Shown piece after piece: positions 9,901 to 23,500 of a stretch of DNA of 64,000 nt. Source of the DNA: Dicaeum eximium (lineage: Eukaryota > Chordata > Aves > Passeriformes > Dicaeidae); NCBI GenBank assembly GCA_013396995.1, contig VWZP01009941.1, positions 993,980-1,057,979 of the forward strand. Direction: 5' to 3'. How positions within the stretch are numbered: position 1 is the first letter of the stretch; every line of letters starts with the position of its first letter. Below the pieces are notes generated by a model. That model was not told the origin of the DNA and ran no database searches. It saw only the letters and a list, made by a program, of their open reading frames with translations. The position numbers and the translations under genes were made by a program.

Positions 9901-12900
9901 TTGACTAGGCAAAGAATTGTAAACATTTAGATTATAACAAGAAGAGGAGAAAAAGACAATATACATTTGTAAAGAAAGAAAGGAAAAACCTTCAAGCCAC
10001 CGAATTTATTTTTATCACAGGTTAAGAGACCCATTTGGAGTGAAGAAACAATTGATGTGACTTGTTTTTACTTTATAGAAGTTGAAAACTGTTTTTATGA
10101 CAGTTCTATAAAACAAGGACATTTTATTTAGATAGAAATTCCATATTGTAGATAGATTTTTGAATAGAATCTCACAGTAACTTTGAAATTCTGTTCAAAT
10201 AATATGAACACTATGTGTTCTCTGTAGTCATAAAATAAAAGTTCATTTAATTACTGGTGTTGGGTGATCAACAGGATATCCTGTCCCAGTCATTTTTACC
10301 AGGAGAGAATAGACTCTTACCATAAGAGTTTTTTACCAGGCTAAAATTCAGGAAGAAAATAATGATCAGATGTCTAGAATATTATTTGTAAGAAAAGAGT
10401 GAAAAAATACTTGAATTCTTTACTTGGGAAAGTTGATAGGAGAAAGGTAGTCAGACATGTAAAGATGAAAGGAGTAAATTATTCTCCAGGTCTCAACTTT
10501 GTGTAGAATAATAAGGTACAGTCTTACAGCACAACAAGACAGATTCCAGTTGCACTTCAGGGAAAAAAAAAAAAACTCAAGCAAAACAAAGGATAGGATG
10601 AAAAAACTAAGATAAAAATAGCCAGTTTCTCAGATAGAAAGTTTAAGAGTAATGCAATGTATCCATTACACAGTCTAGACAAATAAAACTCGGGAATAAC
10701 TTATCTTTAGCTGACCCTGCCATGAGCAAGAGAAATAGTCAATATAGCGTCACTCCTTTCTTTCACTGCACACTATAAATCTCACTCTGGATGGGTGCTT
10801 TTAAAAAAAGATTATACCTCTTGTCTTCCTTATCAGAAAACCCTGATCTCCGCAGGGAAAGGTTTCTCTAGTCTCTTTTTTGTGCTCTTTCTTTCATTAA
10901 ATCATCTAAATACTGTTCACCTATCATCAAACATTGGTTGTGTTGTAAACAAATGTCATCAACAAAACACATCCCAAGTCTACCTTATCATTTCAGTCTA
11001 TGATGCACAATTTAGAATATTCACCTTCATAAGATATTGTTGCTAGCAATATTGGTTTTGGATTATTTTTTTTTCTTTTTCCATTTTCTTATTTTCCTTT
11101 TTATTTTTTTATGAATACACTCAAAATAAACACTTAATGCCATTCATCTTTTCTAAGTACTCCATAAGTTATTAAACCTATTGAGAAAGCATCTTTTAAA
11201 TCCACACTAATTTGCTTTTCCACTAATTCACTCCTATTCTAAATGTGTCAGAAACAGGTCATCAGCTGATGTGAAGTTATGACAATCTATTTAGAGACTT
11301 ACTTTGTGATTAACAATATATATTACAAGTGGATCTGCAAAGTAGCATCTTCCTGCTGTCTCTTGACACAGCTAAAAGGTTATCATCTCTTGCACTCATG
11401 TGACATTTGACATCTTACAGACTTACTAAACGTCACCCTGAGTGCCAACTGAGGACAAAACTTGGTTATGCAATTAGGTGAGCAAGGTCATTTTGAAAAG
11501 TGATGAAGGTGTCTGCAAATGCAATGAAGTTTGACTCAGCTCACATCTACCTGGTACAGAATGAGCAGCAGTGGGGGGCACCTTAAGATCACCCTTTCTT
11601 TTTAGCTCAGATATTTCATAAGTTTAGAGAACTGACTCTTTTTTCCAGACAGTTTCTCCTTTTAGCTGACAAGAATCTCTCTCAAATGGGTCATGATTTG
11701 TACAAGGTGATGCTCTCATTTTGTACTGGAAACATGATTTTGATCAAAGCACCCTAATGTTAAGGATCTTTTTAATCTACTAATGATGTTAATAGGATAT
11801 TTTTCCCTTTTAATTTCAATCTAGTTTTACTTTCATTTTTTGGTGAATTTTTATGTCTTAATAATAAATATTATAAGGTAATTTTTAAATATTTCCTTTC
11901 TTTTGTTGGTGCTATGGATGGCAACTCTGAACAAACACATAACTAAGGCAAACCAGGCAAGTTTTTCTGCCCTACCTTAAGATAATTTTTTGGTCCATCA
12001 CATTATTTGTGGCATCCTTATTGTCTGTCTCCTAATTTGCATCATGTTAATTACTGAGATATTATGCTACAGTGCTGTAACACAGCTATTTGAAATAGCT
12101 GAATTCATTTGCTTGTAGTAATTAGAAGTAGATGCAAATAAAAGTTTTCATTTTAAGATAATAGGCAATTACAGATTTCTTTTCTCAATATCACATTTAC
12201 AGTCATTCTAGAATTGCATATTTTAGTGTAAAATCCTTATCTTAATTTCTTCTTAGCCAAAAATAAATAAATTAAAGCACTAGCATTCTGTCACTGTGCT
12301 ATAAAAAAAGATGCTATACTATTTGGACTAGAATTATAAGCAAAAATCAATATGTACTATTAGCTTTTAAGATACTTTTTTCAAATGTCATTCTTTGAGG
12401 ATAAAAACATGTTTGCTTTGTAAAGCTCTTAACATTTCGAGCTGAAAGGCTTGAACAAGCTTTGAACTCTGGAGTTTAAGATGCCTATAAATTAAAGAGG
12501 AAAATAACATTAAATGGTACTGCAGCTTGTGAAGCTGCCTTTTTTAAGTCTCTGAATATCTCAAAGTCCTCAAATGTACAGTTTTCTTCGAGCAGCCTGT
12601 GAGCCAAAGAGCCCAATGTATCCCATGGAATTCTTTTGCTTTATTTGGAATTATCCTTATAAGAGTAATTTTTTAAAAAGTGGATTCTCTGTAATGTGTC
12701 AATAAACAGCTGGCTATCCAAACAATTTTCTGTCCACAGATGCTGAAACATGCCAGTGGAAACAAAATGCAGTGCTGACTCAGAACACCTTTTCTCCTGA
12801 CCTGCATATCTGCCACCTTTGACTTGGTCATTATGGTCAAGATTTTTTTTGCTTGTAATAAAAAATTGTGTGCTTGATTTTGTGCCCTTTGGAAAGTCTA

Positions 12901-13262
12901 TTTCATTTTGGCCTTGGTATTAAATGTCCTCACCCTGGCCTTCCTTTCCTCTTGAATGCCACTATTTGCTTGGGGCTGAAAACTTTTTTTTTTTCTCCTG
13001 TACTTGACAAAAAATGAACATAGTAAAATTTCTTCTAATTATTCATATATAACAAAGCTGAAAGAAGACCTATGAGTATAATTTCTAAAGGAACAGTTAC
13101 AACACAAACTCCTGGATTAAAAAGTTGTTTACTGCCAAGAAAACAAAAGAAACAAGAAAAAACTTTTTCCTTTAGAGAAAATTTTCCTACTAAATAGTTG
13201 CTTCACAGACATTCTTTATGGAATTCATAAGTTTGTGTAGGTTTTCCTATCAGGTCTTTCAC
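9901..13262. other. Unique AT-rich stretch, possible conserved regulatory segment near 12.0-12.25 kb
   Basis: No gene is supported. The one region that stands out is 12030-12250. It is dense in AT-rich transcription-factor-like words, including ATTTGCATC at 12035-12043, its exact reverse complement GATGCAAAT at 12131-12139, and TTAATTAC between them. The rest shows only short homopolymer runs. Confidence 0.45.
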
Positions 13263-13280
13263 AAAAAAAAAAAAAAAAAA
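13263..13280. repeat. Poly(A) tract
   Basis: An uninterrupted run of 18 A. It has no adjacent recognisable retroelement body, so it is taken as a simple repeat. Confidence 0.9.
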
Positions 13281-16200
13281 GACTCTGAATCTTTTGTCTT
13301 ATATGTCCTTCCATCACAAGGCAAAGTAATAAAATACTAATAATGGCTCACAGAGGCTATAAAGAGACCCTAAATCCTTTAAACAAATGGTTACAGTCTA
13401 ATTGTGTCATCTGCTCATTCATATTATAGCCTTCCATCAACAGTGTACTTCTGAACTTGTAGACTCTCCAAGTCACAGACAGGCTTTAATGTGGGAAGAT
13501 AACTTTTATTTGTTATGGGCAATAAAGTTAGAGTCTCTACTGACTGTCTGACAAGAAGGTGTCTGGTGCTGTGGACCCAGACAGGCAGAACACAAATCGA
13601 AATAGTGTCTAAAGGGCAAGATAATGGAGGAACAAGAAGTATAAAACCTACACAATAAAATTATATTGCAATGAGAGAAAATTAGAAAATTCAGAGTAGA
13701 GCCGAAAAATAGAGCAAATCTGCCCCTTGAAGGCATATACAGTAGGGATGATTGCTAATGAAATGGTACCACGCTGGTTTGCCTTTAATTTAGACTCAAC
13801 AATGGTGATGTATCAAGTCTGGGTTGAAAGGATGTGTGGGTGGGGCTGAAAGTCATGCTTGATAATATGCACAACTACACATTTCCACACCAAACCACTC
13901 ACTGTGTTCCCCTAGTCCACTCAGTGTCAGTAGCACTGACTGGTAGGTATCTGTGAACAAACAATTGTTGTGGCTGAATTCTGCATCTTCCAGCATGAAT
14001 TTTAAAAACCACAGACCTCAGAAACAGTCTCACATTATCTCCTGATTGGAAGAAGATTTTACATAGAAAGGTCAGTTATTAAAATGAATAGTACAGACTG
14101 AAAAAGATATTAATGCACATGGACACACATGGACATGTGAACACATCCCTTCCATTATGAAGCTTTTTCAGATTTTCTTCCAATCTGTCTCCACTTTATT
14201 TGCTGCCACTATCTTACAATGACACCTGCTAGAAAAGCTTAGTGGAGCCACTGACAGCTCCCCTGCAGTTGCTGCCTGTCAGTGCCTAATTCTCAGTCAG
14301 CAGTATACACCCTCTCTAATGTACATTACATTTCTAATTTCCCTTTCCTTCTCCTTGGGGCAACCTATGCTTATTATCACTGTGGATAATACTGCTAGGC
14401 TGGTTTCCCTGCCACCCCTTCTTCTCCTGAAGTGAAGGTGCAAATGAGATCCGGAAACCACTACAGTCTACTTGTACCTTTAAATTTTAAATCCCTGTCT
14501 AGAAAACAACCCATTGCTCCAATTCCTCTCATGTGCACAGCTAATCCACTCTGTATTTCAACAGAAACATTTTCCCTTTGTTTCAGGTTAGCTTTCAAAA
14601 TGAAATTTTTTGCTAGTTTTTATATATGACTGTTCAGCTTGTGATGGCCATTTTAGCTTAGTATTTTTGAGGACAATGGAAAAATACCTCACACTGATAA
14701 AGGAATTTTTTTTTCCTTCCGCTTAGTACAAGTTCTTAACCCCAGGGGCAAATGAGAACATTTTTGCACATGTGTGTCAACTTAAAGCTTGCACTGATAA
14801 AACAGGTGGAGTTGTCATTTGTTTTTCATCCACTAAAATCAATAGTGGTACATCAGTGTAAAAATGGTAAGAGCAGATTGTGATTAATTTCTTAAATTTT
14901 TTGCTTCCATGCCTTTTGGATACGTGTCTTAACAGTGTCTGTGAACAGTTCCACAGAGACTGCAAGAGGAATTTGGGGTCACATTTATGCCAAGTGCTCC
15001 AGACACATTCAGAAAGATCATACACTATTATATATAAAATATTCTTTTCAAGCCATATTTTAAATGATGCCTCTAGAATTCCAATTTACTATGAATGGTT
15101 TTATTTTCCTTAGATTAATGAAAAGTTTATTATTGTAAAAATAGAAAGAAATGGGGTTCAGCAGACACTGGGGATTCCATCTCTTTGTGTTGACCTAAGA
15201 GATTATTTCAACTTCCCTTGGCATTTGCCCGAGGTATGATTGGAAGAAACTGTGCTTCTAGGTGGAAATCCCTTACCTTTACATTTTCACCCAAGCATGT
15301 ACATCTGACACTTAGAATGCACTGGCTACCAGGTTATTTGCATAGGTAATTTTACAGACCTTTGCAACAGCAAAGACTCTAAGCTCATAGTGAAAATAAT
15401 AAGAGCATAAACATTTTTTTGTAAGAGGGTTTCTGATCCTCTTACCTATAGTATATTAAGGCGTAATTGGCTTTTAGAAAAATTTCATCAAATAAAAAAA
15501 ATCTAACCACTTTAATTTTATGATCCTATGCTTTCACAACAAGTTTCTGCTTCTATCTTGGAAGACTGATCCTGTATGCATGAAGCTGTGTCCTTAACTC
15601 CAGATTGAGTCCATACCAAGTCCATACCAAGAGACTTGTCCTAGATAGAGTGAATACTTTGACAAGCAGAAAAACAAAAGAAAGCTGCCTGACTTAGATA
15701 ACCAGTCACAAATTGATAGGTAAGTTATAATTTCAGAATACACGTTGCAACCTACAGAGTAAACAAATTCACACACAAAAAAGACCTGTCAAGTAATTTA
15801 GAATATCAAATATATGCAAGAAAGCTGTGATAAGCTTGTAGACATTCTGCAGACAGAAAAAGAGGCTAAACTCATTTAATAAATGATTCATAGTGAATCA
15901 TTCTCTCAGCATGGTGACAAAGTAAGATGTATTTTTCACATTACTTCTATGGGAACTTGTAGACCTGGGAAAAATTCTTCAGGTAGAAAGTTAGGCTTTC
16001 TCACAAAACTACCTATAAAGACATCCAGTAAGCTGGACTTCAGCTTTGCCATATAAATTCACAACGTGTTTATCTCTTCATGAGTGAGCGTATTGCAGGA
16101 ATAATAAAAGATTTTTTGTACTAATCTGCTAACATTGCATAGAAATAGTTCAGCAGGAAATCCCATCTACAAAGTGTATAAACTATTGTCAATACACCTA

Positions 16201-18407
16201 GTGAAATAAAACCCTTTGCTTCAATTCACTGGGAAGATCCATCAGAGACTTATTTTTCCCTCATTCCACTTTCATGAGCTGTCCTTTTTGACAGACCTGG
16301 TTTAATAGCAGCAAATTCTGTGTCTCTCAGGAAAGTGAGCATGAAAGTTTGCCACCTTGAGTCTTTCCCTTTGACACTCTGTGAGTTAGATCCTTGCATC
16401 TTGCTGAGGTGTTTTTATTTTTTCCCTTTTTCTTCTGATAGGGTGATATGTATGCAGTTCAGAAAGCTTTCCCACAGAAAACCCCCAAAGGACAGACAGC
16501 CTGTGTATCTGATTGCAAATCAGCCAACTACCTGATTCCTTGAACAGGGGAGTAATTGGCTGGGGATTTTATCTGTTTCTCTGGCTGATGCCAATAAGCA
16601 GGCGTGTTTATTAACAATTTATTTACAGAACACAGATTGATTTCAGGAGAGAAACATCACCAGCCTCTGCAAAGTGTGAGCAAATGATTTCTTCCGGTCC
16701 CACAAATAATCTATTATTGTGTGTTTGCATTGGTCTTTATCTCAGGGTTTTGGACTGAAATACTGAACATGCACAGGAGACAAAACATAGGTGAAAAGGT
16801 CCTTCTTGCTTCTGGAAGAAGCCCTGCAGAATAAGCGCTTCATAAATAATGTGATTAGCTGAATAAACACACTCTACATCCCCCTCCGACTTGAGGAAAA
16901 TATTAGGCAACTCCGTGTTGTTCACACTTTCACTCAGCTCCTCCCTCACAGGTGGTCAAGGAGCAGATCCACACAGTCAATTATACATCGAGGTGTATTA
17001 TGCGAGAAAGTATCCTTGGTTTTAGTTTCAAAATTATTCAAATTATAGTGATGAAGAAGTAAACACAAGAGTTTATGTTTTTTGGGTTTTTTTTTTTTTT
17101 TTGTTCCCTTGACTAGAAATTATGGAGTTTTTTTCTCCTTATGTCTTCAAACAGGTAAAATTAATTCCAAGCCTTTATGGTATTCTGTACAGAAGTTAAA
17201 CTGATTTTCCCAATAAGATTATCTTAGACAAGAATATTTTCTTTCATGACAATGAGAGTAATTATACTAATATTATTTGGCTAGGCTCAGAATCTGATTT
17301 AGAAATGTCCATTTTATGAAGTAATACTGGTATGTAATACTAGAAGTAATACTCTGAGTTGTGAATTTTATTGTGATGGTTCCATTGAAGGTCACACTGA
17401 GCAACTTACAGATATTCTGCCACAGATAGCTTAATATCATTCATATATAACTTATTAGCTTTTTAAAACAGCTTAAGAATAAAAAGCACTTAACAAATGA
17501 TGATGATAAATTAATTGCAAGGTCAATACTTTTCTTTAAAAAAATGATAATTTTTATACAAAAAAAGTAATTGCTACAGAAAGTGGTACGTTATTTTCCC
17601 ATAATTATTCTGTAATCTATCTCAGTCCAAGGTGTAGATCCTCTCAATGTGATTATCACAGATGCAGTATTGAATTACAATACAAAGCACAATTTACCTC
17701 CAGAGAAGAATATGAATACTAATAAAAGGTAGGGGATCCATAAAATAAAATAATAAAAAAATATATAAATGAAGATATGTGTAAACTTCCTTCCATGAAT
17801 AAATGATGTGTGACAAGTAATTATGAACTTATTGTGATAAATATTGAATTAGTGGAATAAATTATTTTGTGCTTAGCTTTTGATAAGTTACAAAATAGCA
17901 GCATGTTATCACTTTACTTGAATGCAACCCAAACAAAATCTACATTCAATACATAATCTTACAGCTGCAATGTTGTGATTAAGCCAATCAAAACTCAAGT
18001 TTAGTTGCTCACTGAGATACTAATGCCTTGTAAAAGAAAGAAATGCAATAAGCATTAAGACTTTTCCTTTTTTTCTTGTAGTTTCTTCTGCTGAAAGGTT
18101 TTTCTCTGAGTGAGATTTTGATTAAGAAATGGTCTCTGACATAAGATATGTCTTCTTCTTAAGGGCCTGAGAAACTCCATTTTTTACCACCTTAAAAGAG
18201 TAAAAGTGATTCCACTGAGATGACAGAATTTTACCTTACTAATACAACTATGTGGAGTTTTTCATACTTCTCTGTCGGTGGCAGATGTATAAATTGCTCA
18301 TTGCAAACAGAATGGGCAGCTCACCCTCCCTAATATATGTGTATTCTCACATCCTCAGGGAAATGTAAATGTAGTTTCAGCCTATTCTTATGCAGACCAG
18401 CCACTTC
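13281..18407. other. Unique AT-rich non-coding stretch
   Basis: No gene, RNA gene or mobile element is supported. A T16 run lies at 17087-17102. A short tandem doublet of GTCCATACCAA occurs at about 15609-15630. The open frames are all 60 to 82 codons and look random. Confidence 0.55.
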
Positions 18408-18411
18408 NNNN
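18408..18411. other. Four-base assembly gap (NNNN)
   Basis: Four ambiguous bases stand directly in front of a CT/T-rich tract (18412-18440). Homopolymer sequencing failure is the likely cause. Confidence 0.95.
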
Positions 18412-18448
18412 CTTTTTTCTCTTTTTTTTTTTTTTTTTTCTTTTCCCC
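18412..18448. repeat. Poly(T)/CT-rich tract after the gap
   Basis: A pyrimidine-only stretch including a run of 18 T. Its true length is uncertain because it borders the ambiguous bases. Confidence 0.85.
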
Positions 18449-20556
18449 TGAAGGGTAGTTTTCACAGACATGGAGAACTTTTCACAACATAGACTTTCTC
18501 TCTCCTACTAAAAATCTTCTTTCTAATTCTACTGACTCATAAAGTCCTCAGAACCTGCATCTCCAAAGAGGGTCATTCCTGATAAGTGGAACCTAATTAT
18601 GAAGTAAGAATTAGCAAGTTAAATATGGCACTACAGCACTCTGAAGTTCTGGAATACAAATTGCTGTCTGTAAGGAGTGTTCTCATGTTGATACTGCACC
18701 ATGACTTTGAGACTATATCTGTTTGGTGACAAAAAAATCTCACTCAAAAGTGTTTGCAGCATTATCCAAAGAGGCAAGTGCTCCTGAAAAAGCTCTTTTA
18801 AAAAGACTGAATGGCCAGAAGCTGGAAGAAGATGAAACCAGTTACTTTGCCATCTTCATGTAGGGATATCTGTACATACAGACATGAAAACACATAACTG
18901 TATATTTTATAGTACTTTCAAATTTTCTGTCAAGACATGTGCTTTTCACTAGTTTTGGTGAAAATGAGTGTCCTCACTAAACACAGTGACATGTGGATAC
19001 ACATGCAAATAACCTCTGCAATCCAGCACCAACAGAAGAAAACCATTTTATTAGAACATTGATATTATTAGGAAAAATTAATTTGTCACTGTGAATGAGG
19101 ACATGCACCTGAAGTCTATGTAAAGAAGAGTTTTTATCTCTGATAGCTTGCTGTGTGCTCTAAAATCTTTCAGAATCCAGTGAAGTCACCTCACCACACT
19201 GGAAAATTCACGTAGGGATAGGAAAATATATTTGCTGTTTTATCAATAAATGCTTATCACAGTCCTCAACTTTTTCCTTTCCCTTATTTTAATTTGTGAT
19301 ATTTCATTGAATTACTTTCTTTCAAGTATATTCTTATCTTCCTATTTTTTCCTTCTAGGATCATCAAAAATTTCATTCTTTTTTTTTGCATTACTCTTCT
19401 TGCTCAGGTTTGCTTTTCAGCTTTTCACGAAACTGATGCCAGAGGCACAGAAATCCAAAAGAGAATGAAAATGCACCTCAGAAAAAAAGGACATCTATCA
19501 TCCCTAAGTACTTTCTGACAACCAGCAACAGGATCATGTTTAACACAAGCGTCTGAGAAAACATAAAACAAGATTGTGCAATAATAGTTGGGCCACCACT
19601 TCTTACAGAGTATCGATATGTCTGCGTTTTTATGTTGCACCTGGCAAAAGGGAAATCAATAGCAGAAATGGTTAGACATTGTTTAATATGTTTTAATCCT
19701 AGCTGGAGTTATGTAGAGTTGTCTGCTGTGTAATTGGACATGACACTGTAGGATAGTAAGACAGTCAACTGACCCTTGGGAAAAAAAAAAGTCCTCTTAT
19801 TTTATGGTATTCAAAAAAATGATCAAATTACAGTTATTAAACCTTGATCTGGACAAAAACAATAGTTCTAATCCTGTGCAACAATCAGGATAATCAGCAA
19901 GGATTCTGAAAAAAACTGGTGGTATAAGAAGGGATGTTGATTTGTTCCCATTGATACACTGATTTAAAACTTGATTAATCTGAGCTGGGGTTTGAATCAT
20001 TCTCAGAAGTGGCTGCCAGGGCTAAAATTTGTATAAGATCATGAATGTAGAGAGTGTTACTACTTGGCATTTTCACAAATCATCCCTATCGAAGCTTCAT
20101 TCACTGGCTGACTGTCATGCAATAAGGCTGCAATGTCTTGTGTTTGCTCAATAACTTACAGTTTCACATTCATAATTCTGGGGTTTTTTTCTTTCTTCTG
20201 GCTCTGCCTTAGTGAGAAATCTCTCTTTAATAACACTAGGGAAAAGTAATTGAAAATATAGCCTTAAAAAAAAAAGGGAATGAGGTTTTTATTTATTCTG
20301 CAAGAAAAAGCCAAGGCACTCATCCCAGATATTCTTGACAGTGAGAATGATAGAGAAAGGATGTTATTTTACTGGGCAGCCTCTTGCTTGTGCTCTAGCT
20401 CTCACCACAACACAATGACTACAATCAAGAAAGGGAAATTGCATGTGTCAGTGTCCTAAGGAGAAAAAAAACAAACAGATTTTATAATAGCAGTGTTTTA
20501 AAATTCAGTTTTTACAGAGAGGTTATATGCAACTCCTCAAGTCCAGATGGGCTGAT
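18449..20556. other. Unique AT-rich non-coding stretch
   Basis: No gene or mobile element is supported. Short frames at 19250-19468 (plus) and 19425-19640 (minus) overlap on opposite strands and carry no recognised motif. Confidence 0.55.
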
Positions 20557-20572
20557 GGGGTGGGGGGGTGGG
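20557..20572 (+). other. G-quadruplex-prone motif
   Basis: The plus strand reads GGGGTGGGGGGGTGGG. This contains four G-triplets separated by one-base loops, which is a canonical short-loop G-quadruplex pattern. It stands alone in an AT-rich background, with no gene or promoter recognisable nearby. Confidence 0.7.
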
Positions 20573-23500
20573 AAGCAGAACAATTTATTTATTGCTACAG
20601 TTGTTCCTGATATACCAGCTGTGTGAAAAAAAGGTATTCCTACCTTAAATGGTATAAAGTAAATGGATTCAATAAATGTCTGAAGCGCTCAGATATTTCT
20701 GTCACTTATGAAATAGAAAATGTAATGGTCTTTAGTCTTGTTCAGACAAAGGTAGATTAAAAATTAATCACTATAGTAAAATATGAAAAATCATGAATAA
20801 ACAAAGAGCGTGGTCTGACAAGGCATTTGAGACAGAAAACAGATCAATAATTGGCCCACAAAAGGAAGGAAACTTTCCTTCAAGGACTTAATCAGCTGAA
20901 AGAAATGATAATGCATAGCAGGCCTGACAATATAAAAGTAAGATTTTAATTTGATAACCCTAGATTAAACATGAAGTATGTTGAACTCTCATGTGCTATT
21001 GTATCTGCTTGAAGCCCTCTTTCTCTTTTTCTGAAAGTAATGGTGGAAATGGAAGGGTCCCCTTCCTGCTCTCAGACTCCATTTGCAGATGAGGATTACA
21101 AAGGTAGCCATAAAATTCTTCCCATACTACGATATATGAGCTATTTTCTGTGGGACCTCAAAAGTAATAATTTGTCTTAGTGGAAGTTATAACCTCTGCT
21201 GGATAAAAGCTCCCACAGCTGGACAGAGAAGGGACAATTTTTTGGGGGTTTATCTTAAGGAAAAAATCTGGTATGTATTGGGTATTGTTTTTTTTTTGCA
21301 ATGGAAATATTTGTCCGGACAATTCTGAAGATAAACAAGATGCAAAGCTTTATATTCTCAGCCCACTTTTTTATATGTGTACAATTATTTGGTAACAAAA
21401 CATCAAATGCTAATGGTAACACAAAACTGATCCCTTAAAATATGAATAAGGACACATTTTAAAAGGAGATTGGAAATGTAATGGCAGGAAATTGCTATAG
21501 TGGAATCTGAGCTGTTAAAGCAGCTTGTTTCAGCTTGTAAATTACACCAAATTATATAGTTTCCTTTTTTTTTTCTTGTTATACCAGGAATATCTAGAAT
21601 ATATGAACATCTTTCTTCCTTAATATTATTATCCTCTTCCTTTCCTGCATTCTTTTACTTTTTGACCATTGTTTTCCTTCACTTATACTTCCCCCCAAAA
21701 CTTCTTATTTACTTTTTCTCATTTTGAGAATCACATGGATAATTTCTCATCAATCAGTGTTTGAATTTCCTAGATTCTTTTTTCTTTTCCTTGCATAAAC
21801 CTTGTCCTAATTTGATAAACTATTTGATATGACCATATTGGTAATCCCAAAACAAACTAAACTGCATAGCAAAATGTGATGTTGCTGCTTGAATTGGTCT
21901 TAAGACAAAATCTTTTCGTGTAAAGCACCTCTGTGATATGAAGAAGGCACTTGATTTAAATACTCGTAGGAAAAAAATTCCTTTGTCCTGTCCTGTGGCA
22001 GTCAATATTTCTGTGAGAAGAATAAAAAAAAAAAAAAAAAAAAAAGGAAAATGTAAGAATCAGGAAAAAAATAATTTAAAATCCAAGCATACAATTAATG
22101 TGGAAAATCATCAGATCACTATTATGAAATTGGAAATAGGAAGCCCCTAAATATAAATCATATAAATGGAAGAAAGTAGCATTTGAGTTAGCATTTGAGG
22201 TGCAGTTCTTTGTGGACAAATAGACAGCAAATGTATGTTCTAAGCTCACCAGAGCAGAAATACAGGTCTTAGTGAGAAAAGGTTTCTGTGCAGGGAACCA
22301 AGGCTTATTTTCACACTTAATAAGGAGGCTTTTGGCCATGCAGAGCTCATAGATTATCATTAAAAAATAAAAATAAACTAATGAGATCAAACATTAGGTG
22401 CTAAAGAAAATACTATTCAAAATTCGCTTTCAAAACATAAGTGTACATAAGACATCTGAAGAAAAAAATGAGATTTCTTGCTAACGGCAGTAACGATGTG
22501 TAGTGCCATGCATGCAGTGGCTCAGCAAGCACAGAAGTTAGAAGGGAGGGAGAGGTTCAGTATAGTATGCTATGTGTATCATTCCAAGAAAAATTAGAGC
22601 AAACACCATGGCATGTCAGGCTTGCAGTGGGTGTCACTTTCATCTTCTTGCGTCAGTGCAAAACTAGGGAAGGTGGTCATGATATGTCCTGGCACAAACC
22701 TCCTGGCACAAATTTACTGAGAGGGGTGCCTTGCACACATCATCAGGACAGTACAAGGTATGCAGTGGGGTGTAACTGTAGGATACAGCAGTCAGCAGGG
22801 TCATGTTGTGCTCTTGCCTGCAAGGCAGATTAAGAAGCACAAAATGTTGAAGTTAGCATGTTAAAATGGGTCTAAAGAAAATCCTCAGATTTTCCAATAC
22901 AACAGAGTACTTGCATCCCTGAAACTGAATCAAGAAAAAAGGTAGATCACAATGCACTGTGATCCACTGCTGTATCTGTATTCATATGATTTGACACATT
23001 CATTGAATATTCAGTCCTCATAGAACATTAATAGTGTGTTCAAGAAAGATGTCAATAACTAGATATCTGTGTAATAAGTACCTAGCAAAAAAAAACCCTG
23101 AAATGAAATTAGTACATGAAAATGGATTTGTTCATGGAGCCTACACAGGGTGTCCATAAATATAAGCAAATGAAAATAAACAAGTATTGCTTTGACAAGG
23201 CATTAAGTTGTATTGGATATCTACCAAAACAATGTCAACTCTACTGTCTATACCTCTGGTGTCAATTTAATGCCTTTAATATATGAATTGCCACAAACAG
23301 CTAGGGGCAAAGAATTGTGGCATTAAATGTATTTGGATATTTCTTATTAGGAAGATGGAGGAATTATAGGTAAGTTTGATATGCTCAGAAGATAAGCAAA
23401 TATTAGATTGAGCAGGCCTTTGAAACAATAATAATAAAAAAACTTGACAGTTCTCCTTTGCTGTATTGCAACATCACTCCCAAATGAACAAGTTAATCAG

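Noticed and set aside
15594..15776. Tandem GTCCATACCAA doublet as a binding-site array
   Set aside because: Only two copies of 11 bases, which is too little to support a functional claim.
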